Shown: positions 36,320 through 44,867 of the stretch, in pieces
Layout: every line of letters begins with the position of its first letter
Numbering within the stretch: the first letter of the stretch is position 1
Source of the DNA: Rhodocyclaceae bacterium
GTDB taxonomy: Bacteria > Pseudomonadota > Gammaproteobacteria > Burkholderiales > Rhodocyclaceae
Assembly: GCA_020445765.1 (NCBI GenBank)
Contig: JAGRFY010000152.1
Span: 1 to 63,780 of the forward strand
Reading direction: 5' to 3'
Length of the DNA: 63,780 bases
Translations under genes and position numbers: made by a program
Notes under the pieces: generated by a model
Told to the model about the DNA's origin: nothing
The model's database searches: none
The model's input: only the letters and a program-made list of their open reading frames with translations

Positions 36320-38266
36320 CTAGTTCGCGCTCGCCCGCTTCGCGCGCTGCAGCAGCTGATGGCAATCGCTGTTCTCGGCATTGCCGGGCTCGATCAGCGG
36401 AATCAGCGCGGCAGCCGGTCCGAGCAGCACGGCGAGACCGGCTGCGACGGCTCCGCGGGCAGCGAGGCCGCCGGCATCGGGCATCACCTTCGGATCCTTC
36501 AGGCGCCCGGTCACATGGATCGGCGTGCGGGTGGAGAGCAAGCTGAAATCCTTTGGATGGGCCTCGACGGTCAACGCGAGAGACTCGCTGCCGAGCTGAA
36601 CCTCGCCCTCGCCGGTGACCACCGAATCGTCGGTATCGATCACCAGGGTCCGCACCCGCATCGTGCCTGCATCGAAGCCGAGGTCTGCAACGGCGCATCG
36701 AATCGGGATGTTGCGATCCTTCGCCAACAGCGCGCCCAGCAGTTCGCCGGCATCGAGGCCGAGCGCCTCGATCAGCAGGCTGTCGATCTCGCCGCCGGTC
36801 ATCGCCAGCACCGTCTCGCCACTGACCGACGCCATGAACGCTGCGACCGAATCGCCCGCACCGCGCAGCTTCGAACGGCCGCCGACGCGCCCGAAGCTTT
36901 CGCGGGCGATGGCGACTTCGGCCAGCAGTTCGCGGAGGTCGAGGTTCTCGAACTCGGTCTCCAATACGATTCGCGGGGGCTCGTCGGTGCCGTCGACGCG
37001 CACGTTCGAGCGGATGTTGCCGCGACCGATGCCGAAATTCAGTGGCTGCAAGGTCGCCACGCCCGCTTGCAGGCGCAGGTTCATGACGACGTTGTCCAGG
37101 GGCAGGCCGGGCGCAAGAATCGACTTGCCTTCGAATCGGACCGAGGCGTCAACGGCGCGCATGCGCGTCAGGTCGATGGGCTTGTCGGGGAAGACGGTCT
37201 GCTTCCGACTTGTCGCCTGGGCCTGCTGCCGCTGTTCCGGCGATGCCGTCTCGGTCGGGTCCGGGGTTCCGCCGATCAGCCCCGCAAGGTCGTCGAAATC
37301 GAGCTTTCGGGAGACCAGATCCGCATCGATCGATGGCCGCTCGCCACCGGGATCGAAGACCACCTCGCCGGCCAGATCGCTGTCGCCGACGTTCCCCGCG
37401 AACGCCCGCAAGTGCCAGCGCTCGCCGTCGCGCTGCAGATGTCCTCGCAGGTCGTAGGGCGGCAGATCCGGCAACGGCAGGTCGAGCAGTGCGTCCAGCG
37501 CCGCGGGATTCGGCCCCTTGAGCCGTATCCTGAGGTCGACGCCGCCGAGCGCCAACGGCGCGGCCAGCGTGCCTTTCGCGTGCACTTCGGTTTCGCCCGC
37601 GACCAGATCGAGGGCCACCGGAAATGGGGCATCGCCTTCGCGAAGGGCCAGCAGGGGGCCGGTCGTCAGCGTCAGCCGCAGAGCCGAATTTCGCAGTCGA
37701 CCCTGGCCGGTCAACTCGAAGCGATCCGGTGCGGCCTCGGATTCGCCGACGACCGTCGCCAGATCCGCCTCGATGTCGGTCTCGGCGGCTGGATCGAGGT
37801 AGCGCAGCCTGCCGTCGGTGATGGTCAGCAGGCCGATCACCGGGAACTCGCTGCGGTCGTCGGGCACGGCCGCTTCGACCGCGAGTGGCGGCGACTCGAG
37901 CGCCCAGTTGGCGTCGCCCGATGCGGCCTTCTCCAGCAACACCGCGGGCGCCGCCAGATGCACTTCCGGCAGCACCAGCCTGCCGCGCAACAGCGCCGGC
38001 AACGCGATGCGAAACGATAGTTCGCCGATCGACAGCATGTCGCCCCGGTCGCTCCAGGCGGCGTTCTCGAAGCGGATGTCGCGCACACGCACGGTCGGCG
38101 TGAGCGACAGGTCCACGTCGATATCGCCTTCGATCACCAAGTCGCGCCCGGTTCGATCGCGAACCCGGTCGGCGATCACGCCCTTGAACCAGTTCCAGTC
38201 CCAGGCGGCCACGACGATGGCGACGATCAGGACAAGGATGCCGACGATGGTTCCGGTTCGCTTCAT
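36320..38266 (-). CDS. AsmA-family inner-membrane protein
   Basis: Protein of 648 residues with one N-terminal membrane segment (about 6-25) and a long periplasmic beta-groove-like region. The N-terminal AsmA domain shows the typical text GRDLVIEGDIDVDLSLTPTVRV followed by RFENAAWSDRGDMLSIGEL. A C-terminal AsmA_2-like block has SLLIEALGLDAG and PIRCAVADLGFDAGTM. AsmA-like proteins are thought to move phospholipids or influence outer-membrane assembly. I placed the start at the ATG at 38266, where the hydrophobic anchor begins; ATGs at 38284 and 38347 are alternatives. It sits between the FkbM/glycosyltransferase genes and the repeat-protein gene, an envelope-glycan setting. Confidence 0.88.
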   Translation of the reverse strand: MKRTGTIVGILVLIVAIVVAAWDWNWFKGVIADRVRDRTGRDLVIEGDIDVDLSLTPTVRVRDIRFENAAWSDRGDMLSIGELSFRIALPALLRGRLVLPEVHLAAPAVLLEKAASGDANWALESPPLAVEAAVPDDRSEFPVIGLLTITDGRLRYLDPAAETDIEADLATVVGESEAAPDRFELTGQGRLRNSALRLTLTTGPLLALREGDAPFPVALDLVAGETEVHAKGTLAAPLALGGVDLRIRLKGPNPAALDALLDLPLPDLPPYDLRGHLQRDGERWHLRAFAGNVGDSDLAGEVVFDPGGERPSIDADLVSRKLDFDDLAGLIGGTPDPTETASPEQRQQAQATSRKQTVFPDKPIDLTRMRAVDASVRFEGKSILAPGLPLDNVVMNLRLQAGVATLQPLNFGIGRGNIRSNVRVDGTDEPPRIVLETEFENLDLRELLAEVAIARESFGRVGGRSKLRGAGDSVAAFMASVSGETVLAMTGGEIDSLLIEALGLDAGELLGALLAKDRNIPIRCAVADLGFDAGTMRVRTLVIDTDDSVVTGEGEVQLGSESLALTVEAHPKDFSLLSTRTPIHVTGRLKDPKVMPDAGGLAARGAVAAGLAVLLGPAAALIPLIEPGNAENSDCHQLLQRAKRASAN

Positions 38267-38360
38267 GGGCGGCGGCAGGGGCATCTCGTCGATTGGAGGC
38301 AAGCCTCGATTGTGCCGCGACTCGTTCGCTCGGTGGCGGGCGCGCACACGCTGCGGCGCG

Positions 38361-40553
38361 TCAAGCGCCCCGGTCGAGGCGCGCCAGTTCGGTTCGGACC
38401 CGTCCGATCACGCCTGCCCAGTCGCCCGCCGAGGTCTGCCGGAACAGTTTCATCGAAGGGTACCAGGGGCAGGTCTCGCCGCTTGCGCCATAGAGCCAGA
38501 ACGGCGCCGAATCCAGCAACAGCCAGACCGGCTTGCCCATCGAGGCGGCGATATGGGCGAGCGCGGTGTCGGTCATGACCACCAGATCGAGCCCGGCGAC
38601 CAGGGCTGCGGTCTCGCTGAAGTCGCAGTCGTCGGTGTCGATGATCAGGCTGCCGAGTCCGGCCTCCCGCAATACCGCCTGCTGCATGCCCTTCTGCAGG
38701 CTGTAGAGCTGCACCGAGGGCACTTCCAGCAGCGGCAGGAAATCGCTCAGCGCCGCAGCCCGGTGTCGATTGTTGGCGTAGGTCTCGTTGCCCGACCACA
38801 GCATGCCGACCCGCAGGCGCCCGTCCGCCCGCGCCAGCAATCGCGACCAATGCTCCGGCGGTGACGGACTCGGGTTCAGCCGCGCCGGCGGATAGGCGCT
38901 GGGATCGGACACGTCGAGGCGCGCCGGCAGCGACAGTAGCGGGCAGTAGAGGTCGAAACCGTCCTCACCCGCATCGAGCGGCACGAAGCCGTCCACGCCG
39001 TCCAGCGCTGCCAGCAGCTCGCGCTGCTCCGGCCGTACCTGCAGATGGACCTCACCCCCCAGCGCCCGCAGCGCGGGCAGGAATCGGGCCGCCCAGATGG
39101 TGTCGCCGTGGCCGCCCTCGGCAGTGACCAGCAGGCGCTGGCCGTCGAATCGCCCGCCTTGCCAGCGCGGCAAGGTGGGAGGTGCCTCGAAGGCCGGGTC
39201 GAGCAGGTGTCGCAGATCGTAGTCCGGCCACGCCTCCGTCAGCCTTCCCGCCTCGAGCAGTACCATTGCCCGCTCGAAGCGGCCGATGTCGAAGTGGGGC
39301 GCCAGCGCCAGCGCCCGGTCGAGCGTCGCCAGGGCCTCCTTGCCACGGCCGTCCCGGCGCAGCATCACCGCGAGTCCATGCAGCAGGGCGGCGTTGCTGG
39401 GGTCGCAGTGATGGGCGCGCGACATCGCGGCCACCGCCTCGCCGAAGCGCTTGCCGTCGACCAGCAGATCGGCCAGCGCACAGAGCGCGTCGACCTCGTC
39501 ACCGTGTCTTGCCAGCAGACGCTGCAGGCAGGCGATCGCCGCACCATCCCGCCCGGCGCGGTGGTGGCATTCGGCGAGCAGCATCAGGGCGTCCGGCTGA
39601 TCGGGCGCGAATTCGAGCAGCGCGTCGAGCAACGCGCAGGCCTCGTCGAAGCGCGCCCGTCCGAACTGGCGGCGCGCGATCGCAAACAATTCGGTCTCGC
39701 TCGGCCTCACCCCGTCTCCTTTGTCGTCGCTCTGCCACCAGTCGTCGACACCCGTCACCTCGGCCAGATCGGGCGAGGGTGGCGGACGATCGTCCGGCAG
39801 GCACAACAGGTTCACACTGACGATGTTCCCCGCGTCGTCCAATGGCGCACCGCGGAAGTTGTCGGCCACGGCGAGCGCGGGCAGATGCCAGTAGGCACGA
39901 TAGCCCAGTCCGAGCAGCAGCTCCAGCAGGGCCCGGGAATGCTCGCGCAGGTCGTTTTCGAGATACAGCAGCGGGCGGCAGCGATCGATGGTTGCACGGG
40001 CACCGAGCAGCAAGGCCCGCTCCATGCCCTGTACGTCGGCGTTGATCAGTCGGCAGGCGGCCAGGGCCAGGCGGTCGATCGTGGTCACCGTGACGGTGTC
40101 GCCGTGACCGGCCGGCCTCAGTGCCGCCTCGCCGAAGTTGCCGGGACGGCGGGTGTCGAGCGGTGCGATCGCCTGCCGACCGGATCTTTCGCCGAGCGCC
40201 GCACGATGGGCCGACACGTTGTCGAGCCGGTTCAACGCCAGATTGGCCTGCAGCAACGCGAACAGCGCGGGTCGTGGTTCGAAGGCGTGGATGCAGCCCT
40301 GGCCGCCGACCTTCCGCGCCATCGCCATCGTCAGGCAACCGATGTTGGCGCCGGCGTCGATCGCGACATCGCCGGGTTCGAGCAGGGCGGCCAGCAGCGC
40401 GGCCTCGTCCGGGCTGAACTCGCCGTAGCGCTCGAGGGTGGCGCCGATATAGGCGTCGTGGGAGAAATAGCGCATCCGGCCGAATCGGCAGTTGCGCTCG
40501 CGAATGGCGCCGCTGCCGTCGGCGGGCGCTGGTGATGAGTCGGGATGTTGCAT
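38361..40553 (-). CDS. FkbM methyltransferase - TPR - glycosyltransferase-like fusion
   Basis: Protein of 730 residues joining three modules. An FkbM-type SAM methyltransferase comes first (about 30-250): VAIDAGANIGCLTMAMA binds SAM and HAFEPRPALF follows. A TPR region follows (about 290-450). A C-terminal glycosyltransferase-like domain is last (about 460-725): LLVTAEGGHGDTIWAARFLP, WSGNETYANNRHR and VVMTDTALAHIAASMGKPVW, as in GT9/GT41-like heptosyltransferase relatives. I chose the ATG at 40553; longer reading would overlap the upstream methyltransferase gene in another frame. It likely modifies a glycan or glycoprotein, and its closeness to another FkbM gene and a DUF6165 gene supports that. 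Confidence 0.88.
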   Translation of the reverse strand: MQHPDSSPAPADGSGAIRERNCRFGRMRYFSHDAYIGATLERYGEFSPDEAALLAALLEPGDVAIDAGANIGCLTMAMARKVGGQGCIHAFEPRPALFALLQANLALNRLDNVSAHRAALGERSGRQAIAPLDTRRPGNFGEAALRPAGHGDTVTVTTIDRLALAACRLINADVQGMERALLLGARATIDRCRPLLYLENDLREHSRALLELLLGLGYRAYWHLPALAVADNFRGAPLDDAGNIVSVNLLCLPDDRPPPSPDLAEVTGVDDWWQSDDKGDGVRPSETELFAIARRQFGRARFDEACALLDALLEFAPDQPDALMLLAECHHRAGRDGAAIACLQRLLARHGDEVDALCALADLLVDGKRFGEAVAAMSRAHHCDPSNAALLHGLAVMLRRDGRGKEALATLDRALALAPHFDIGRFERAMVLLEAGRLTEAWPDYDLRHLLDPAFEAPPTLPRWQGGRFDGQRLLVTAEGGHGDTIWAARFLPALRALGGEVHLQVRPEQRELLAALDGVDGFVPLDAGEDGFDLYCPLLSLPARLDVSDPSAYPPARLNPSPSPPEHWSRLLARADGRLRVGMLWSGNETYANNRHRAAALSDFLPLLEVPSVQLYSLQKGMQQAVLREAGLGSLIIDTDDCDFSETAALVAGLDLVVMTDTALAHIAASMGKPVWLLLDSAPFWLYGASGETCPWYPSMKLFRQTSAGDWAGVIGRVRTELARLDRGA

Positions 40554-40566
40554 CGGTCCTGTCTGC

Positions 40567-41334
40567 TCAGTCGCGCCGCACGTACATTTCGTCGACCCCG
40601 ATGTACTCGACCAGGTCATAGCCGGCGGCCTGCATCCGGCGCGCGATGCCCGGCTTGCCGTTGGCGTTTTCGATCGACCAGGCGGCGACGTCGAAGTCAT
40701 CGAACGGAAAGGCCTCGAGGATCTCCTCTTCCGCGCCTTCGACATCGAGCGACAGGTAGTCGATGCGCTCGAGCCCGGCATCCCGCAGCAATCGGGCCAG
40801 CGCCTGCGCCTCTATCGTCACCACCTGTTCGCGATGCTGCGGATTGTCGCGCACGGCTTGCAGCATCCCGGGATCGTAGCGATCCACCAGGCCGCTCATC
40901 TGGGTGTAGCCGTCCGCCACCTGCAGAAACTCGCGCGAGCCGTCGCGGCCGGCGACCGCAGTGCCGATGCAGCGACAGCGGCGCCTTGCACTGGCCGCGG
41001 CGAGGTGCTGCGGCACCGGCTCGATCAGGAGCCCGGTCCAGCCGCGGAACAGCTCGAAGAACAGCGTGTTCGAGCCGGTGATGCCATCGTAGCCACCGAC
41101 ATCGACGAAGACGCCGTCACGCAGGCCCGTGCTCACGCAACGATCGACGAAGTGATCCTGGCCTGCCTGGCTGAAGTATTCGGGTACCTCACCCAGCATC
41201 CGGACCACTGTCCACAGTTCCTGATTGAGCGCGCCACGTGAGCGGTCCCGCGTTTCGGCCAGCGTCACCTGCAGTGCGTCGCGGGCTTCGATCAGCAGTG
41301 CCTGCGCGATTCCGCACTTGTCGCCCGGCGTCAT
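40567..41334 (-). CDS. FkbM family methyltransferase
   Basis: Protein of 255 residues, a SAM-dependent methyltransferase of the FkbM type that methylates hydroxyls of sugars or related groups. The SAM motif is VFVDVGGYDGITGSNTLFFE (about 74-93). LLIEPVPQHLA is next, and the C-terminal block IDYLSLDVEGAEEEIL with AWSIENANGK is diagnostic. I chose the ATG at 41334 because GAGGAA lies nine bases before it; ATGs at 41343 and 41367 are possible. It is followed 13 bases later by the FkbM-TPR-glycosyltransferase fusion on the same strand and divergent from the DUF6165 and glycosyltransferase genes. Confidence 0.9.
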   Translation of the reverse strand: MTPGDKCGIAQALLIEARDALQVTLAETRDRSRGALNQELWTVVRMLGEVPEYFSQAGQDHFVDRCVSTGLRDGVFVDVGGYDGITGSNTLFFELFRGWTGLLIEPVPQHLAAASARRRCRCIGTAVAGRDGSREFLQVADGYTQMSGLVDRYDPGMLQAVRDNPQHREQVVTIEAQALARLLRDAGLERIDYLSLDVEGAEEEILEAFPFDDFDVAAWSIENANGKPGIARRMQAAGYDLVEYIGVDEMYVRRD

Positions 41335-41434
41335 CCTGCGCATTTCCTCGCATCGATGGGGTGCCACGAGCTTGCCAGAGTTCGCGCTTCGGGGGTATCA
41401 AATGGGCAATGGCGGCCAAGCCGCCGATCGATCC

Positions 41435-41447
41435 AGGAGGAACGGTG
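41435..41447 (+). promoter_or_regulatory. Shine-Dalgarno AGGAGG fixing a GTG start
   Basis: AGGAGG at 41435-41440 is followed after four bases by GTG at 41445. An in-frame ATG at 41409 has no comparable signal, so the GTG is preferred as the start of the DUF6165 gene. Confidence 0.65.
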
Positions 41448-41876
41448 GCCGCCGCCATACGCATCGAGATCGGGCCGGGCGAACTGATCGACCGCATCAC
41501 CATCCTGAAGCTCAAGGTCGCGCATCTGGACGGGGCGCGCCGTGCCGACGCGGCGGCCCGCCTGGCGATCCTGCTCGAGCACTGGCATGCCCTGCCGGCA
41601 TCGTCCGAAGTCAGCGCGCTGGCGGACGAGCTGGCGGCGCTGAACCAACGTCTGTGGGCGATCGAGGATGCCTTGAGGGCCTACGAGCGTCGCGGCGACT
41701 TCGGCGCGCGATTCGTCGAACATGCGCGCAACGTATACCGCACCAACGATCGCCGGGCGCAGCTCAAGGCAGACATCGACACCGCACTCGGCCACGTCAT
41801 CGGCGACGCCAAGGTCTATGCGGTCGGCGCGCCGACGGCAGGCGCAACGGGGCAACGCGGCCCGGGCACGGGATGA
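41445..41876 (+). CDS. DUF6165 family protein in a glycan gene cluster
   Basis: Small protein of 143 residues. The N-terminal text IGPGELIDRITILKLKVAHL (about 7-26) is the hallmark of the DUF6165 family, which recurs beside TPR proteins and glycosyltransferases in polysaccharide loci. The rest is alpha-helical, with LAALNQRLWAIEDALRAYE and NDRRAQLKADID. The start is set at a GTG with AGGAGG before it. Its stop overlaps the next gene in an ATGA arrangement, so it is translationally coupled to the glycosyltransferase. The molecular function is unknown; a helper role to the adjacent enzyme is inferred. Confidence 0.8.
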   Translation: MAAAIRIEIGPGELIDRITILKLKVAHLDGARRADAAARLAILLEHWHALPASSEVSALADELAALNQRLWAIEDALRAYERRGDFGARFVEHARNVYRTNDRRAQLKADIDTALGHVIGDAKVYAVGAPTAGATGQRGPGTG

Positions 41877-43048
41877 AGACGATTCTGTTCGGCTGGGAGC
41901 TGGGTGCGGGATTCGGCTACTGTCTGCAATTGCGTCGGCTCGCCGACGCGCTCGCCGGTGCCGGCCATCGGCCGGTGCTGGCGCTGCGCACGCTCGATTA
42001 CGCCCACAGGCTGTTCGCCGACCGGCCCTACCCGGTGCTGCAGGCGCCGTGGCTGATCGGGCGCCTGACGCCGCAGGCGCTCGCCGACGGCTTCAATCCG
42101 ACCGGTTTTGCCGACCTGATGGCCTGCAACGGCTTCGGTTCGGTCGACCACCTGTACTCGATGCTGCGCGGCTGGCGCGACCTGATCGATCAGCTTCGAC
42201 CGGACCTGATCGTCGCGCGCTACGCGCCGCTATTGACACTCGCCGCCTACGGCCGCCTGCCGGCGGTGGTGTTCGGCTCCGCCTACTCGACGCCGCCGGC
42301 CGACGGGCCGTATTTTCCGCAACTGCTGTACGACGTCGCCCCCTACGCCGATCAGGCGCAGATGCTGGAGACGGTGCGGGACGTGCAGCGACGCTTCGGC
42401 GCGCCATTGCCCGACGCCCTGGCCGAGATCTATCGCGGCGAGCGGCGGGTGGTGCTCGGCCTGCCGGAACTCGATCCGTACCGCGGGACGCGGCGCGAGC
42501 CCTGCGCCGGCATGTTCGAAGATGCGCCGCCGCCGCATGAGATCGACGCCGACGGGTTTCATGCCTACCTTGCGGGCTGTGGGCCGACCGCGACGCTGGC
42601 GGTCGAGGCGCTGATCGAATCGGGCCTGCCGGGGCAGATCTACGCGCGCGACAGCGATCCATCGCTGGCAGCTCGCGTCGCCGGTTCGCCGATCCGCTGG
42701 CTCGACACGCCGCCCGACGCGATCGCCGCCGCCTCGGGCGCAGCGCTGGTGGTTCATCACGGCGGCCCGGGCATGGCCTACGCGGCGCTCGCGGCAGGGC
42801 GGCCGCAGGTGCTGCTGCCCCAGGTGCTGGACCAGTGGCTGACCGCCTGCGCCCTCGACGAGTATCCGCATGGCCTGCTGCTGGAGGACGGCATCACGGT
42901 ACCGCAGGTCGCCGAACGGATGGCCCGATTGGCCGGAGATGCCGTCGCACGGCGGTCGGCGTTCGACGCGGCATGCGCGATCCAGGCGCAGGGGATGCAC
43001 GGCGCCTGGCGGCGTGTGGTGGAGGCCTGCCAGGCCCTGCTTGCCTAA
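41873..43048 (+). CDS. Glycosyltransferase, UGT/MurG-like GT-B fold
   Basis: Protein of 391 residues resembling nucleotide-sugar glycosyltransferases of the GT1/GT28 type. The N-terminus FGWELGAGFGYCLQLRRLADAL (shown in part by GAGFGY, about residues 11-16) carries the acceptor-domain glycine loop. The C-terminal donor domain has LVVHHGGPGMAYAALAAGRP (about 297-316), the UGT-like HxG motif that holds the nucleotide diphosphate. Acceptor and sugar are unknown. It overlaps the DUF6165 gene by four bases and is convergent with the orphan gene at 43100-43942. Confidence 0.88.
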   Translation: MKTILFGWELGAGFGYCLQLRRLADALAGAGHRPVLALRTLDYAHRLFADRPYPVLQAPWLIGRLTPQALADGFNPTGFADLMACNGFGSVDHLYSMLRGWRDLIDQLRPDLIVARYAPLLTLAAYGRLPAVVFGSAYSTPPADGPYFPQLLYDVAPYADQAQMLETVRDVQRRFGAPLPDALAEIYRGERRVVLGLPELDPYRGTRREPCAGMFEDAPPPHEIDADGFHAYLAGCGPTATLAVEALIESGLPGQIYARDSDPSLAARVAGSPIRWLDTPPDAIAAASGAALVVHHGGPGMAYAALAAGRPQVLLPQVLDQWLTACALDEYPHGLLLEDGITVPQVAERMARLAGDAVARRSAFDAACAIQAQGMHGAWRRVVEACQALLA

Positions 43049-43099
43049 CGCCGGCACCCTTGCGCCCGCTGCAGCCCGGGATTGCGGCGGCGGCAGGCC

Positions 43100-43942
43100 T
43101 CAAAGCGTGACTTGCGTCCAGGTTCGCTGCCAGACGCAGGGATACTTCTGCCTGACGTGCTCGACCATGCCCCAGTTCTTGTCCGCCTTGACCCCGTGCT
43201 GATCGCTGTAGCGCTTGATTCGCACCGCCTGCACCTTGTTCTGCGCCGAATCGAAGTGCAGGTGCAGTTGAAACTGGTTGTGCTGATAGTCGTAGATGTA
43301 GGTACCGCCCTGGACGTCGGCGAACCACGCGTGCTGGGTCGGCACGTAACGCTGGTACTGCTGGCGAAAATCGGTGCGGTAGTCGTCCCCGTCATAGATC
43401 TCGTCGAAGCACCGGCTGTCGTTGTAAGTGTTCACCATGCGCGCCAGATCCGACCTCAGGCGTTGGATCTCCTGCCGGTAGGGCGCGATCCGCTTGTCGT
43501 ACTCCGACGGATTTTCCTGCTCGAGCTGGTAGCGCTCGTAGGCGTCTTCGTAGCGCCTGAGCTTGAGGTCGTAGGCCTGGGTCGATTGTTCCAGTGCGGT
43601 CGCCGCAGTCCTGACCTGTCGTGCCGCCTTGCCCTGCCCCTTGCTCCCCGGCTCCGCACGCGAAAACTTGTCGAGGCGCTCGAAATACCGCTGCGAGAGC
43701 TGCTCGTGCTGGTTGCGGAAGGCGGGGTCGATGAAGTGATCCTTGGCCGGCTCGGTCAGCTTGGCCGGGGGCTCGTCGTCGATCCGCTGGACCTGGCGAA
43801 GCCACTCGTCGAGGCCCGCCTGAAGTCGGTGCTTCAACAGTCGATGGCTGTCGAGCCCCGGTTGCAGATGGTCAGTGACGTAGTTGAACAGTTGCGCCTT
43901 GGTGCGGTGGTTCTTCCCGGTGACGGCCGGCAGGTCGGGCAT
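43100..43942 (-). CDS. Orphan coiled-coil protein, uncharacterised
   Basis: Protein of 280 residues, not recognised. The N-terminal 200 residues are highly charged and helical, with likely coiled coil at about 90-190 (many K/E/R/Q, for example YEDAYERYQLEQEN). The C-terminal 80 residues are Tyr/His/Gln-rich and probably beta (TYIYDYQHNQFQLHLHFD). No signal peptide or membrane segment is seen. AAGGAGAAC just before the ATG at 43942 supports this start over one 78 bases upstream. It is convergent with the glycosyltransferase gene and has no obvious partner; the product could be structural or an effector-like protein. Confidence 0.7.
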   Translation of the reverse strand: MPDLPAVTGKNHRTKAQLFNYVTDHLQPGLDSHRLLKHRLQAGLDEWLRQVQRIDDEPPAKLTEPAKDHFIDPAFRNQHEQLSQRYFERLDKFSRAEPGSKGQGKAARQVRTAATALEQSTQAYDLKLRRYEDAYERYQLEQENPSEYDKRIAPYRQEIQRLRSDLARMVNTYNDSRCFDEIYDGDDYRTDFRQQYQRYVPTQHAWFADVQGGTYIYDYQHNQFQLHLHFDSAQNKVQAVRIKRYSDQHGVKADKNWGMVEHVRQKYPCVWQRTWTQVTL

Positions 43943-44114
43943 TCTTGTTCTCCTTCGGGTTGGGGTGCGGCACAGGTGATGCGTCTGGTTCATCGAATAC
44001 CAGCTTGGCGCACAATTCAATGCCGGCGACGGGTTGCGGTCGAGATCGCAGGTGTCGGATCTGTCGAATCGTCCGTCGTCGGGGGCACCGGATCCCCGCG
44101 ACGCAGCAGTGTGC

Positions 44115-44867
44115 CTATGCCGGTCGATCGTCCCACACGCCGAGATCGCGAAGCTGCCGGCTCGCCGCCGCTGCCCAGCCGCGGTTCGCGGCCGGACTCG
44201 CCGGACTCGGATGCAGCACGCGGCCGAAACGGACCGGCAGGCCCTCGGCCGCGATCTTTGCGCGGCCCTCGGCCCAGGCCCCGACGCCGATCACCCATTC
44301 CGGTTCGAGCAGTTCGAGCATGCGCCGCAGGTGCGCATCGCAGATCGCCTGCAGTGGCCGCAGTTCGGCCGTCGGCAGCTTGTCCGGGGTCAGGTTGCGG
44401 CCACCTTCGAAGAAGGCCAGCGGGCAGTAGTTGGCGACCAGGTGATCGGCGAAGAAATGCTCCGCGAGGCCGAAACGCTCGGCGAACAGGCCCCACAGTC
44501 GCCGCCCGCTGACCTCCGAGCGGGCACACGCGAAGCCCTCGATCGGGCGCTTGGGATTCTGCACGGGTGGTGCCTCGACCGTCGCTTCCAGCCCCATCCA
44601 GTCTCGTACCGCAGCGATCTCGCCGAACGGTACGCCGGTCTGCACCATGCCGAACGGACCGGGGTTCATGCCGACGAAGACCACCCGCTTGCGGCTCGCG
44701 CCGTAGCGCGAGAGGTAGGCCTCGGCCGGTGCCCGCGCGTAGTCGAGGGGGTTGTAGACGTGGCTCACCGGTGCCGAAAAGTGCAGATCGGCCAGTTTTC
44801 TCGACAGGGCGCGGGCGGCATCGATCAGCGCGGCGGCCAGCGCTGGATCGGCCTGGATGGCGGTCAT
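44115..44867 (-). CDS. SMUG1-like uracil-DNA glycosylase
   Basis: Base-excision repair enzyme of 250 residues that would remove uracil or oxidised pyrimidines from DNA. Motif 1 is VVFVGMNPGPFGM (about 63-75), with the catalytic Asn, and the downstream GVPFGE matches SMUG1. Motif 2 is HPSPASPAANRGW (about 218-230), the DNA-intercalating loop with catalytic His. SMUG1 homologues are scattered in bacteria. Its start overlaps the stop of the ampG-like gene by an ATGA, so translation is coupled to a transporter of unrelated function. Confidence 0.92.
   Translation of the reverse strand: MTAIQADPALAAALIDAARALSRKLADLHFSAPVSHVYNPLDYARAPAEAYLSRYGASRKRVVFVGMNPGPFGMVQTGVPFGEIAAVRDWMGLEATVEAPPVQNPKRPIEGFACARSEVSGRRLWGLFAERFGLAEHFFADHLVANYCPLAFFEGGRNLTPDKLPTAELRPLQAICDAHLRRMLELLEPEWVIGVGAWAEGRAKIAAEGLPVRFGRVLHPSPASPAANRGWAAAASRQLRDLGVWDDRPA

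Noticed and set aside
41359-41374. GG-N10-GC match between the FkbM and DUF6165 genes
   Set aside because: Only the minimal dinucleotides match; in high-GC DNA this is common by chance.
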